From the NCBI GenBank assembly GCA_037157565.1, contig JAZHRO010000054.1, forward strand, positions 14,057,501 to 14,121,500: 64,000 nucleotides of DNA, in the 5' to 3' direction. Below the pieces are notes generated by a model. The model was not told the origin of the DNA. It saw only the letters and a list, made by a program, of their open reading frames with translations, and searched no databases. Positions 36,800 through 48,540 of the stretch are shown here, piece by piece. A program made the position numbers and the translations under genes. Position 1 is the stretch's first letter; each line of letters begins with the position of its first letter. The stretch is from Thalassia testudinum (taxonomy: Eukaryota > Streptophyta > Magnoliopsida > Alismatales > Hydrocharitaceae).

Positions 36800-36969
36800 T
36801 TCCTACTCAAAGATCGAGGAGGAACGAGATTATTGGTGCCTGTTTGACCAAAGAGGAGACGTGAACCTCGGATACAATAACCAAGAGAAAATGTTGTGAT
36901 GGTTATCTCAGTTACATGTACAAGTGTGGTGTTTTCCAGACTACTTGGTTCATTTCTCGGGACGATCTT

Positions 36970-36981
36970 GCTTTGATACCT
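36970..36981 (-). promoter_or_regulatory. Degenerate tRNA-iMet primer binding site of element 2
   Basis: The minus strand reads AGGTATCAAAGC just inside the 5' LTR, two changes from the consensus TGGTATCAGAGC. Confidence 0.75.
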
Positions 36982-36983
36982 CT

Positions 36984-39291
36984 TGTCACAACTCGATCCC
37001 AAATCCTTACAGGATCTGAGACTGGCTCGCTTCGGTTTATCCCAAGATCCAGTCGTCCAACAAGAAATAACCAAGTAACATTCAGCAAACCACAATCACA
37101 CAAGTATAGTAACTAAGTAAAAATAAAAAATTCATAGGGGGAAAGAGAATAGTAATATTATAGCCATCACATCAAAGAGTACATGTAACAGAAGACAAAG
37201 CTATAAAAACTCACCATCAAACAGTAGAACAAAAACTTGGCTCAACTAGGCCCAACGTCCTCAGTAGCCGGTGGCTCGAGCTGCTCAAATCCTTGACCTG
37301 TACAGAATATATTTGACTGGAGTCAACTAACGCTGAGTAAAGTGGTGACTAAGAAGTAACATGCATTTAACATAAAATTTTCCATTTTCTAATTATATTA
37401 TACATGTGGGTGCGTAGAAATCTCCAATTAGGATTTGTTAATTAATCTTCCGATTCCCTATAGGAATGATTTTGCTTGCAGCTTCCCGTGATATAGGATG
37501 CCCACGTGGCACTCTCTTAGCCGGGGGAGTCCCACCATGGTAGTCCTATAGTTGGTCTACCACCCCGAGGTCACGGTCGTGACGTAGCGGTGACTACGGC
37601 ACACATGATAAGCGTGCGGGTAGCTACCCCGCACTGGCACACGGTCAGTCATTTCCGCTAGCGGGTACGCCTTAACGTACAGTGCGAAACAGTGTAGGGC
37701 CTTGCCCTCTCAGAATAGAACAGGGGTCATGCCCCTCAGGGGTCTTGCCCCTCCTCAGTCCACGTACCCTCGTCCGACAAACCCGATTTGCCCAACGGGC
37801 TAACGAGAGTCAGTGTAGGGTGGCCATACCTAGCCCCGGGCCCCCTGGGGCGAATAGCTCCCCTACACTAAGTAGCTCACCTCGGTACCACGTACACGAG
37901 GGCCAGTAAGAGTCGTCGTAGAGTGGCCAAACCTACCACGGGTCTCAACCTAAGGGTAGCAAGCTCCCCTCTACACTACAAGGGATAGTTGCTCTCTTCG
38001 ATACCACGTACACGAAGGTCAGCTTACCTCCCTTAACAGCTGCCCATAGGCAGCAAATTCCCAGAACCATCTAGTTCTCCATGGTACGGTGTTCTTGTTT
38101 ACATTCCCCGTGGGGTTCGTATAGGAGTTTCTTTTTCACATCCGGTTGGAATGTTCAGAACAAACAGTTCAGTTTCCATTTTATTACCGTAGGGGTCCAT
38201 TTTAGATAGAAATAGGCAGCTTTTGATTACTCAATCATTCACATGCAGTTTCTTCTAACCCTAGTGTTCATGCCAAGACCTAGGGTTCAAGAATTTATAT
38301 ACGTTTATTCCTTCCTAGGGTTTATCTCAAGTCCTAAGATTACTTACTCGCATGTTTTAAATTAGAGATTTAAGGTTGTAACCACTCTACCAGGGTAACC
38401 GGGTGGAATGGGGGCTCGTACAGTGGCTCCCGACGTCTCCACAAGTCCCGTACACCCGACGGACTGGAGACCTAAAACATGGATTGATGGGCCAAAAGGT
38501 TCAAAAAGATATAAATAGGGTATCATTATATAGAGAAATTCGTACGGAAAACAGAGACGGTTTGTTTGCGGAAAAGCGATAATAATAGGGCCTTACACGG
38601 CCCAAAACATGCTTTCAGACGGAAAATCAGACGTCTGGGAAAGGTTCCAGACGTCTTAAAACAGTTCTCAGGGATACCTCTCTCGGTGTTCCGCTATCAG
38701 ACGTCTGGAACTCAAAGCCAACGTCCAAGGACGCTGTCAGACCTCTAGGGGTGCTCCCGGATGTCTGAGACTGCCTCGGCTACACTCTCGCCTTCTGACA
38801 CATACACGTACGCTGTCAGGACTTGTCGGAGAGGAAAAGTACGGAAAGTAGATCTCTACCAGACGTCTTACTCTACCTTCGGGCGTCCGGTAAGACGTCT
38901 GGGTGTCTCTCCAGCCATCTGATTCCACGGAAAAATGACTTCCGCGGAACCGCTCTGGCTCCCCTTGCCTGCAGGTGCTGCAGCAGAACGGCACTGCACC
39001 CTCCGCCCTCGCGCTTCCTCTCGCTCGGCTCTCCGCTCTTCACTCGCTCTCGCCTTCACTCTCTCGGCTACGGGGTGGCAACGAAGAGGAGGGGGGAGAG
39101 GTTTATAAAGGGAGAGGAGGTGAGGGGGACGGAGAGGCAAGGCATGATGCGAAGTGGTGTCGCAGGAGAAGGCGCGGTGAGGCACGGTGAGAGAAGTATG
39201 GCGCTCGTACGTTCCGCGCTAAAAGCATTTTCAGATGTCTGGTGAACATCCCAGACGTCTTAAATGGCCAAAGAGGTGGTGGGTCGTTTCA
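36984..39291 (-). repeat. Element 2 5' LTR
   Basis: 2308 bp, TGTCACAACTCG to GGGTCGTTTCA. It carries a minus-strand TATA at 39101-39112 and GACGTC blocks at 38625-38775, 38860-38925 and 39230-39262. It ends directly at the GTTGC duplication and copia sequence. Confidence 0.93.
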
Positions 39292-39296
39292 GTTGC

Positions 39297-40108
39297 TCAA
39301 ATGGGTTTAGGAGTTTTAGATTATATTGCCTAGAGAGAGAAGGAAAAATTGTAGAGGCTAAAACTATTAGATTCTTGGAAGATGGCGAGGTTAGTGGGAG
39401 TAAACAAGTGCAACATCATCAAGAGCTGTTAGAGGAGGCACAAGATGTAATTATCCCACCTATTACGGAGGATTATTACAACAATACACCAATTCAACCT
39501 CAAATTGAGGTTAACATAGAACATCCACCTAATATGGTGGATAATGAGTTAGTTGTAAATCCTCAACCTCCTGAAGAGCCACATATCCAAGAATCTGTTC
39601 CAGTTTGAGGTACCAAATGTGGAACAAGGCATAAGAATCACAAGATCGGGAAGAGTTGTTAAACATATAATCTCCTTAGATTATCTCACTTACCTACAAG
39701 AATTTGACACTAATATTGGAGTAAAGGAGGATCCCACATCGTTTTCACAAGTCATAAGTGGGAGTGATTCCACCAAGTGGTACAATGCCATGAGGGAAGA
39801 GATTGAATCAATGGCTGCAAATCATGTGTGGGACTTAGTAGAGTTACCCGAGGGCACTAAGGCTATAGGTTGTAAATGGGTTTTATAAGACCAAGAAAGA
39901 TGTCCTTGGTAATATCGAAAGGTATAAGGTAAGATTAGTAGCCAAAGGATTCACTCAAAAGAAGGCATTGATTATCATGGGGCCTTCACTCCTGTTTCTA
40001 GGAAGGGCTTATTAAGGATTATCATGACATTGATTGCTCCTTTTAACTTAGAACTGCATCAAATGAATGTGAAAGCAACCTTTCTTAATGGTGATTTGGA
40101 TGAGTAGA
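39297..40108 (+). pseudogene. Copia integrase tail and RT N-terminal half
   Basis: Continues copia pol after element 2. Motifs are GFRSFRLYCLEREGKIVEAKT, a Pro/Glu-rich linker, RITRSGRVVKHI, WYNAMREEIESMAANHVWDL, IGCKWVL, and after a frame change RYKVRLVAKGFTQK and HQMNVKATFLNGDLDE, the segment just before the copia YVDD motif. Frame changes lie near 39605 and 39885. It ends at the GTAGA duplication of the next insertion. Confidence 0.8.
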
Positions 40109-43100
40109 TGTTACGACCTGAACCGGCTCCACGTGGAACCCGAGTTAGATCGCCTCGACTCACCTAAGACCCAATCGTCCAACGAGAAATATACCAACTA
40201 GTAATAATTTCCACACATGCAGTATAACTAGAAGAATGAATAAAAGACTGAAATCTGTAAAGTTCTATAACTAAAAAATAGTTTCACAAGAGGATAGCAT
40301 GAGTACGACATAGCCATCACATCATACTAGAAACGGAAATTGAACCAATGGTTCCTAAAAGACACTCACCACAGCAAAAGCAGAGTCAACCTATAGCAGC
40401 AAGAACTAGAACGACTAAGGTTGAGCTCAGGAAGGCTCAGCTCCCCCTGTAGCCGGTAATACTGGCTGCTCACCTCCTTGTCCAGGATACATATGGTAGA
40501 TGTCAGCAAAAGCTAAGTAGAGTAGCAAATGTATATTCAACAAACACAATTTAACTAAAGAGAAAAACAGTAAATATTTCATGCAATAGTAAACATTTTA
40601 ACCATTAACTTATTTTATTTCCATTTCTAGGTACTAGTTGTTTGTGACTTCGATTATTCTAGAGAAAGGGTCTCATTATCTCTCGATTCACATGTTCCCT
40701 ACTGAAATGATCTTGTTGCAATTTTTCTCGCGATGCAAAACATGCACATGGTGCTCCCCTTGCTAAGGGAAATACCCCGCGTTTGTCCTACACCCGATCT
40801 ACCACCCTGAGGTCATAGTTGCGACAAAGCGGTGACTACGGCACACGCGATAAATGCAAGAGAGGCTACCTCACACTGGCACGCAGTCGGTCCTTTCCGT
40901 TAACAGGTACGCTCTAAGTCGTACAACACAGAGCAAAACAAGAGTCGTGCCCCTCAACAATGTGCGTACCCTCGTCCAACTATCTCGATTGGTCCCGTGG
41001 GCCTAACTGGACTCGATGTAGGAAGGCCACTCCTATCCTAGGTCCCTACCTGAGGGAAGGCTAGCTCTCTTTCTACACAAGGGGTGATTTGCTCTCATCG
41101 GTACGCGCGTACCCAAGGGTCAGCCCAACCTCTACACAAAGGGATAACTAGCTCTCCTCGGACGTTCGTACATGAGGGCCAGCTCACTCCCGCAACTGTA
41201 CTTAACGTGGCTCGTCTCGACCCCACCATTCCATTTTCATTCCACAATTAGGGATGTCTTTACTTTGCACTAGGGTTCGAGAGGGACCCCCTAATTTATC
41301 TCTAACATTATCATTGTCATTAACTTCGGTAATTCACAAGTCGCCATTAGCTAAATCTTTATTAGTATTAAAAAAGAAACCATAACTTCATACGTGCACA
41401 ATGCGTGTAAAAGTATAATTCTACGAAGCAAAAATATACATGCATTAAGCAACAAGCATCGCTTTGTATATTTAGTGTTTATGTTTACGGCACATGCTCC
41501 ATATATTACTCACATGTATAACACTTGTAAGGTACATTATTTAAAATTTCAAGATATGCGTGTATCCATTCATTAGATAAAAATAACATTTCAATTCTGA
41601 ACTATCATCTCATGGTTAGATAGCTAATTATTTTGTTTAATTATAACATTTACTTATTCCCATAGGAACACAAGGCAAGGGAAAACCACTCTACATAATA
41701 CTGTCGACATTTATCATTTAAGACAGAAAATTTCCAAGGAAGACATCTACAGGACAAAAACCTTCCCACAAGCATGCACATACAAGTTTATTTTGGCATG
41801 TAGTTATGAGCTAAGGTGGGAATATTTAGAATTAGGAGATAAAAGAGTAGAGGGCACCACTCTACATACACTCTCTCAACCTCCAACTCAACATTTTGAT
41901 CATTGAGGCAACTACCACATACACCCCCAAATACCACTACATGGGAAGATAGGAATCTTCATGGTTAACAGTAGAATCTCAAATCCTTAGTTTTACCATA
42001 TGATTCACCTTACCAAATTCAATGTATACTTAACAAGTTAAAATCAAGGTTGAAACTATGTAGCTAAAGTAATATACAAGCAATCCGGAAATACGCAATT
42101 CCAAAATAGCTCATCATGCAAGTAATGCCAAATTACTAAATTAGTAGGAAAGCATAAGTATACTAACTTACCAAATTACATGAAACATGCAAATTACCGT
42201 TAAAAAGGAAACATGAAGCTCCCCAGCAGTGACAACTAAAATGGATCAATTAACTTAATATCGCATAACTAAGCCAGTAGAGGGAAAGAACCCACTCTAC
42301 CTAATTTTTCCAAGAGATATGGGGAGACATGCAAGCCTACCGACGATCTCCCCAAGTGCCACACCAGTTCTCGCCGAGTTTGAAACACCCTCGGATAGTG
42401 AACCTATGCCGATGTCGAGGTCCAACCAAACATTAGCTAGAGGCCCTAAACCAACTTTTCAATACTAGATACGTGGGGTAACAAGTCTATAAATGATATC
42501 AAAACGTAAGAGAATTGAAGAACTTTCTGACGATACCTTGATTCTACGATTTCTAAGCCCGTTTAAGCCTCAAACCTGCCTAAAAGGGAACCCGCGCACA
42601 CGCACTTATTCGTGTGAACCCGCGCTCTGCCCTGCTGTCCTCGCGACGCATGCAGCACAGCACAGCAGCAGCAGCAGCGGCCCTCGCGTAGCAGCCGCCG
42701 CCCTTGCGCAGCAGCAGCAGCTACGCCTCCCCGCATGCTCGCCTAACCTCGCTGCGCAGCGCCGGCCACACCTCCCCGCACGCTCGCCTAACCTCGCTGC
42801 GCAGCGCCGGCCGTGCCTCCCCACGCGCTCGCCTGCGCAGTGCGACCTCGACGCCTGCAGCTCGCTCTGCTCTGCACGCCCACAGATGGGAGGGGGGCAC
42901 AAGGTGCTTCAGGTTCTCCTTCCTTCAACATTTCTCGTCACACAGCACCGCCTGCGGAGCACCTGCAGCTCCTCCCCCTCGCTCCTCATGGGCCCCTACT
43001 GCAGCTTCGACCCCCAACGCCCGCAGCTGCTCCAAAGCCCTCGACGGCTGCCCCTTTTTCGCTCTCTCCTCCTCTCCCTCTCTCGTTCTGTCCTTCTCGC

Positions 43101-43303
43101 TGGGAACGAAGAGGGGTGGCACCAGAAGGTGATGGAGGGCAGGGGAAGACGGGTAGTTTTGGTGGGAGGGGAACAAATGCGGGGAGGGTAGTGTTTTAGG
43201 ATTTTAGGGCCACGTGGGGTCGAAAGACTTGAGGATTTAGAATCTCAGAGAACACTTCAAAAGTTCAAGAATTTTGCTGAGATCTCTAGTAAAGGTCATT
43301 TCA
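40109..43303 (-). mobile_element. Gypsy solo LTR (family-A relative), copy A3
   Basis: 3195 bp, TGTTACGACCTG to AGGTCATTTCA, with a perfect GTAGA duplication (40104-40108 and 43304-43308). Its left ~120 bp and the CGGTGACTACGGCAC and CGGTACGCG stretches match the LTRs of elements 1 and 2, so it belongs to a related lineage. No GACGTC array was seen in it. A GC-rich right part (42590-43190) replaces that region. No internal genes, hence solo. Confidence 0.82.
42726..42840. repeat. 45-bp tandem repeat in A3
   Basis: Units starting CCTCCCCGCA at 42726 and 42771, plus a partial third at 42816, each containing CTCGCCT and TGCGCAG. The 45-bp period keeps any reading frame open, which explains the long Ala/Arg/Ser-rich frames here. 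Confidence 0.8.
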
Positions 43304-43308
43304 GTAGA

Positions 43309-44335
43309 TATTCATGCAATAATATGAGGGTTTCACCCTGAACAAAGGAGATGAACCAGTATGTAAATTAAGAAAATCTATATGTAGATTTAAATAAATT
43401 TCACGTTAATGGTACATCAAGTTCAATAATATCATTCTCATATGGATTCACTGAGAGCATTATCGATAATTGCATATACCTTAAGGTTAGTGGGAGCTCT
43501 TATACATTTTTAGTTCTATATGTAAGTAATATTGCTTGTTGGTAATGATTTGGGAATGTTGCGTAAAACTAAGGCATTATTTTCTAAAAACTTTAAGATG
43601 AAGGATACGGGTGAAACCTAATATGTCATTGGCATTGAGGTTCATAGAGATAGATCCCAATGTATACTTGGACTATCTCAAAAGACCTACATGGAAAAAG
43701 TATAATTAGAAAGATTTAGCATGAAATATTGCTCACCAACTCCAGCACTAGTGACTAGAGGGGATAAGATTTATAAAGCTCGAACCCCTATGAATGATCT
43801 TAAGAGGGAACAGATGAAAAGAATCCCATATGCATCTTTAATTGAGAGCTTGATATATGCACCAATGTGCACAAGGCCCGACAAAAGCTTTATTGTTGGA
43901 TTACTAGATAAATATCAAAGTAATCCAAGCAAGGACCATTGGGTGGTGGCAAAGAAGGCCTTATGATATCTTCAAGGAATCAAGGATTTGATGATTACTT
44001 ATAAGAGAATCAATTCCTTGGAAGTGACTAGATACTCAGATTTTGACTATGTTGGGAATAAGGAAGACAGAAAATCAACTTTTGGTTTTGTCTTTCTATT
44101 TGCAACAGGTGCCATCTCATGGAGAAGTGTGAAGTAAAGCATTATCACATCTAGCATCATGGAGGTTGAGTTTGTTTCTTGTCATGAGGCCACTACACAG
44201 GCACTTTAGCTGAAAAATTTTATCACATGGCTTAAGGTGGTTGATTCCATATTAACACCATTGAAGATATATTATGATAATTCAATTGCTATATTCTTCT
44301 CCAATAACAAGTATACTCAAGCGGGTATGAGTATT
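43309..44335 (+). pseudogene. Copia RT C-terminal half and RNase H
   Basis: Resumes copia pol with EGFTLNKGDEPVCKLRKSIY, the LLVGNDLGML region after the catalytic YVDD-like site, FKMKDTGET, ILGLSQKTYMEKV, IPYASLIESLIYAPMCTRPD, and the RNase H motifs DFDYVGNKEDRKSTFGF and MEVEFVSCHEA. The last in-frame segment before the next insertion is the SNNKYTQAGMS region. Several TAA/TAG codons interrupt it. Confidence 0.82.
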
Positions 44336-44744
44336 TGTTGGTGCTAGAGCACCACGATCATTTGTTTTGATGATAACAAAACACGTGTTATTTAACATTT
44401 TCAATTTAAGTCTTAGATTTCAGGTCAATTGCAAATGTGGACGTGTTTAGACGGAGTTCGAGCTCGCATCCAGGACGGATTGGAGGAGCTTGACGGAAAA
44501 CAGAGGAGGTTCGCGTGGAGCGACAGATTGAAGATGGAAGGAAATGAAGAATAGGATAGATTTCCTTCTTTTGTACTTATTGTATTTTTCGTTTCTTTTG
44601 TTGCTCTTTATTTCCTTAGATATTTCATGTTAAAGAGTCTCAAAGAACCCTAACAGTAGTCCTAGGAACACCGGCACAACCCTAGGATACTTAGGTTTTC
44701 TGTAGAATACTTAGAAAACCAATATAGGGTTCAAACAGCACTTC

Positions 44745-45258
44745 CAGACGTCTAATTCCCAAATCAGACGTCCGATAAAGTATTTTAAGACGTCTGACTG
44801 TTGTTTCAGACGTCTGATAACTGTTAGGCTGGACATAGTTGGTTCTGTCTGATGAAATCAGACGTCCATACCTTAGACCAGACGTCCAATTAGTGGACCG
44901 TTGGCTGGCTTAGCATACACTCAAGAATATGACCGTTAGAGCCTTATCAGACGTCCTTAGGCTTTTCCAGACGTCTGATAAATGACCGTTTTGCCTCGGC
45001 TGACCCAAAATCTCTTCTCAGAGATTTTCTAGCCGTTGCAACGTTTGGAAATCAATTCCCACAGTAAAAGTAGGTTTCCAGACGTCCATACATAGTGCCA
45101 GACGTCCTGTATGTCGTCTGATGGACTTGCGCAAAAACCCTGTTTAGATCTGATCCAAGTCAGGGAGAGACCCGCCCAAAATCAGACGTCTGACCTTGGA
45201 ATCAGACGTCTTAAAGTGAACTTCCAGACGTCTGAGGCTAGAATTAGACGTCTGATAA
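44745..45258. promoter_or_regulatory. GACGTC palindrome array in C1
   Basis: By my reading, 14 copies of AGACGTC with TC-, CC- or TA-type flanks lie in about 515 bp, roughly 100 bp or more upstream of the TATA box at 45366. Most have the full or near-full CAGACGTCTG form. Confidence 0.8.
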
Positions 45259-45365
45259 GCCTGTCAGAACAATGATTGTTCCTGATTTCGGGCTGATTCA
45301 CTTGGGCTTTGTACTCAACGGCTATAAAACCTTTCCTAAGCCTTCCAAAGCCTTCCTAAGGCCTC

Positions 45366-45373
45366 TATAAATA
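45366..45373 (+). promoter_or_regulatory. TATA box of C1
   Basis: TATAAATA followed by GAGGGG, then ACAC/AGAC-rich leader-like sequence. In C2 the equivalent site has decayed to CTATAGATAG. Confidence 0.6.
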
Positions 45374-46046
45374 GAGGGGAGCCTTTACACACCTAGAGAC
45401 ACTTAGATACAAAAGATACACTAGAGAAACACTAAGAAAGACACAAGACACACTTAGCTATACACTCTCACACTCTTGTGTCCAAGAAGCTCTTGCTCTC
45501 TAAGTTCAAGTTCTACATCTTGAGAGCATCAAACCGTTGCGCACCCGCTCTCCCGCCGTTGTTCACGAGAGCGACATTGCGCCGTTGCATGGCTCACGCA
45601 CCCGCGTCTTCGTCGACGCACTCCTTGCAAAGGGGAGTTTCCTAATTCCTATAGAAGCTTAGGTTTATTACTTTGTTGGCTCTATAGGTTTGTTGTTTAT
45701 TTTATCTTTGTTATTTGGTTGGGTATTCGCTTTGCGAATTCCCGTCTCCTTCGTGGGACAAAATCCTTCTCGTGGAGAGAAGGGGTTGAGGAACGCTACC
45801 CTCGTACTTGTAGCGTGGTTGTACTGAGGTTGAATCACCCTTGTTTTAAAGTGATTCAGTTAGTGGATTTGATCAACTAGGTTGATCGGAAAATCCTAAC
45901 TCGAGAGGGTTAGGTGGTGGTTTTCACCCGGTTTGGGTTTCCACCTAAAAATTCTTTGTGTACTTTGTGTGTTTGTTTATTCTGTGATATTGTTTATTTC
46001 CGCATTTTATTACGTCACCCCTCCTAGTAGGGAAACCTTCAGTATT

Positions 46047-46131
46047 GACATAAAGTATCTTGTTGTAAGAGAGAAAACTAGGGATCATCTAGTGTCAATT
46101 GATCATATAGGAACTAAATACATGTTAGCAG
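46047..46131 (+). pseudogene. Copia RNase H C-terminal piece
   Basis: Encodes DIKYLVVREKTRDHLVSI and GTKYMLA, the conserved end of copia RNase H (usually HIDIKYHFVRE and TKLMIADPLTK). It lies between the two family-C solo LTRs. Confidence 0.85.
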
Positions 46132-47746
46132 TGTTAGTTTAACCCCTCATAAATAATATTTTGATAATTTTACAAAGTAAAGAAAAAGAGATAAACCATA
46201 ATCATAGCATATTTTTCTCTGTAATAACACAATTGCAGGTTTCATGGAGTTTTCAAAGTCAGATGATCAAAAGCGCAAAGACTATAATAGCATAAGTATT
46301 GTCATAGGTCATAGGCTTTTATGTAAACTTTCAAAGGTTGTAATCTTTATTTTATTTGAGTCTAGAGATGTTGTAAAGAGCCCCCAAACATAACTTATAA
46401 ATAGCTAACTTAGGCTCTCTACACTTAGGATAAATTAAAAACAAAAACCTAACACTAAGACACAAATCAGACGTCCATAACAACAGTTAGACGTCTGATT
46501 TTCAACTTTAAGACGTCTGATCATTGTTTCAGACGTCTAATTACCTATAGCATTGCCTTTACATTCTGACTTCTTAGGCATCAGTCGAAGCAACCTTCTA
46601 TCAGACGTCCATAGCCTCATCCAGACGTCTAATAGTTTGCCTAGACATCCTTGAACCAACCGTTAGATTCAAGTACCCATTTTCCTTTAGTTTATAACGG
46701 GCAAAATACATTTTTAGATGTCTGGACATGTCTTCAGACGTCTATCAATGGACTGTTACTCATTTATTTCTTTGCAAATCTCCTTACTAACCAAAGATCT
46801 GCTGTTAGATTTCCAAGACAAGTCCTTTTTATGTTTCCAAACATCTAGAAAATCTTACAGACGTCCATATTGACATCTGTTTCTTTAAATCTAGAACCCT
46901 GTTTGGATCTTATCAAAACAGGAACGAATCCACTTATAATTAGACATCCAATATTTTTATCAGACATCTTATATAACTATATCAGACGTCCTTATTTCGA
47001 TCCAATGAAAATAATAAGCCTGGCTAATTGTATCATACGTCCATAATTGTAATCAAACGTCTTATAAGATGTCTAATCCTAAAATCAGACGTCTGATATT
47101 GCTGCTAGATTCATGATTGCTTTGATTTGTGTTGGATTTCGTCCCAATCTCTTAAGACTTGCCTCCAACGGCATTCTTGAAGGTTCCAAACTTGCCTATA
47201 GATAGACTACAATCCCTCTTAGGCAAGACATACCTCTTGAGATTCAATTTCCTTAGAAAATCACTTGCTCAGTACTCTTTGCTTCCTTTTGCCCTTATGC
47301 TGTGCCAACACTCTAATTAAAGGGCAAACCCACACTCCCAGTGCACTTCATTTTGCAAATTCTTAGGGAGTTCTTTTTATATTTAATAGATAGGGATGTT
47401 ATTAATTTTTTTGGGGTGTTCTATAGGTATTGTTTCATTCTTACTTTTATAGTTTGGATATCCGGCCTGTCAGGTCCCCGTCTCTTCATTGTGAAGGGAG
47501 AAACCTTAGTTTAGGGATCGGAAGTGGGATTTGTAATTGAGGTATACTACCCTCGTTTAAGTAGTGTGGTTAGTGGATTGATCTCTTTGTGATTGAAAAT
47601 CCTAAGTCAAGGGATTAGCTTAGGTGGTAGTTTTTCACCCGTCTTAGGTTCCCACCTAAAAATCTGATGCCTCTTTTTGTGATTGTATTTTTTATCTTAC
47701 AATAATTTTATAAATTTACTATTCACCTCCATCTAGTACAATTTCA
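46132..47746 (+). mobile_element. Family-C solo LTR, copy C2 (more diverged)
   Basis: 1615 bp, TGTTAGTTTAACCCC to TAGTACAATTTCA, with AGCAG (46127-46131) and AGCAA (47747-47751) as a duplication with one mismatch. It aligns loosely along its length with C1, including TTTTGATAAT near the left end, TTCACCCGTCTTAGG and CCACCTAAAAAT near the right end, and a GACGTC array. Its higher divergence suggests an older insertion than C1. Confidence 0.75.
46465..47095. promoter_or_regulatory. GACGTC palindrome array in C2
   Basis: More than a dozen AGACGTC/AGACATC units, many with one substitution, in the same relative position as the array of C1. Confidence 0.7.
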
Positions 47747-47751
47747 AGCAA

Positions 47752-48153
47752 ATCCCTTGACTAAGGGATAGCCGCCTAATGCATTTGAAGAACATGCATG
47801 TATGTAATATGGGCCTTGTAAGTTCCTTATGATTAATGAAACAATTGTTGCATTCATGTTTGATATTGTTAAAGTTTTTGTATGATGATCCTGGTAAGAG
47901 TTTGTTATTCCCATTAAGGTATGCATATGGATAGAGGTAATAACAAATATAAAGTTTGAACCTATAATAGCCCTTGGTGGTTATTACATAAAGAAAAACT
48001 TAATTCTATTAATTGATAGCATTGTAATACATAGAAGTGAGTGTTCGTTCTAAAGACATACTGTCATGATTCGTGTTATAAGTTCTTATGATTAAGCTAT
48101 GCATTCATACGGGAACTTCCATATTGTAACAATTTATGGGTCAAGTGGGAGAA
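47752..48153 (+). pseudogene. Copia pol C-terminus and polypurine tract
   Basis: NPLTKG-stop-PPNAFEEHAC continues the copia RNase H tail (usual form ADPLTKGLP). A decayed 3' untranslated stretch follows, ending in the purine-rich TCAAGTGGGAGAA immediately before TGTTAAAATCAC. Confidence 0.72.
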
Positions 48154-48540
48154 TGTTAAAATCACACCAATTAAGAGGTGTATGAGGTGACTCATTCATT
48201 GGAATAGCAATCCTTGACACCATGAAGAAAGTTAATGGATGTGTGTCCTTCGATAAAAGAGATAAATATTACTTAAATAAATATACGGTTGGATCCTCCT
48301 TGCTTCCAAATACAACAACCATCAAAAAATTTCTATACCCTACTATATTTTCTATCGAAGAACAAGCATCAAGAGGAAAGGAAGGAGACGAGAAATTACC
48401 AACTGCACGTGCATTTGATGCTTCATCCTCTAAACCTAACAGTCATCTCTTACTTTGCTTTGCCTGCATTGTTTTCAATGAATGTCAAGTTAAATGACTT
48501 TTAAAATGACCTCACGTATGGCGAGTATAAATAACATTAT
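48154..48540 (+). repeat. Putative copia 3' LTR (right end uncertain)
   Basis: Begins TGTTAAAATCACACC directly after the polypurine tract. The right boundary could not be fixed because no matching 5' LTR is visible in the window; the end given is approximate. Confidence 0.45.

Larger units (their letters stand above)
26766..39291 (-). mobile_element. Ty3/gypsy chromovirus-type LTR retrotransposon, element 2 (complete structure, broken frames)
   Basis: 12,526 bp, with two ~2.3-kb LTRs and a perfect GTTGC duplication (26761-26765 and 39292-39296). The minus-strand order is normal: 5' LTR, primer site, gag with CCHC knuckle, protease, RT, RNase H, integrase, chromodomain, 3' LTR. A family-B solo LTR interrupts the integrase zinc region. 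It is related to element 1 but has a distinct LTR. Several TAG/TGA codons and frame changes disable gag and pol. Confidence 0.93.
44336..46041 (+). mobile_element. Family-C solo LTR, copy C1 (SIRE/Maximus-like)
   Basis: 1706 bp, TGTTGGTGCTAGAGC to AGGGAAACCTTCA, with a perfect GTATT duplication (44331-44335 and 46042-46046). The left end includes TTTTGATGATAACAAAACA and the right end TCACCCCTCCTAGTAGGGA. Both recall SIRE/Maximus Ty1-copia LTRs (from memory of the family). TATAAATA at 45366 is a good promoter candidate. Copia RNase H homology rejoins across it. Confidence 0.8.
26590..48540 (+). mobile_element. Ty1/copia element, 5'-truncated and split by four insertions
   Basis: Copia pol homology runs on the plus strand in five pieces that rejoin in order: end of integrase (26598-26765), integrase tail and RT start (39297-40108), RT and RNase H (43309-44335), RNase H end (46047-46131) and the pol C-terminus (47752-48153). 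Four separate insertions with their own 5-bp duplications lie between. A purine-rich AAGTGGGAGA followed by TGTTAAAATCAC at 48154 marks the polypurine tract and 3' LTR start. Many stops and frameshifts make it dead. It is the oldest layer of this 22-kb nest. Confidence 0.82.

Noticed and set aside
42493..43199. Long Ala/Arg/Ser-rich plus-strand frames in A3
   Set aside because: They span a 45-bp tandem repeat and CAG-rich DNA inside a solo LTR; the frame is kept open by the repeat period and there is no recognisable domain.
44745..47095. CRISPR-like appearance of the GACGTC arrays
   Set aside because: The unit is a 10-bp palindrome with irregular spacing inside eukaryotic LTRs, with no cas genes; it is not a CRISPR array.
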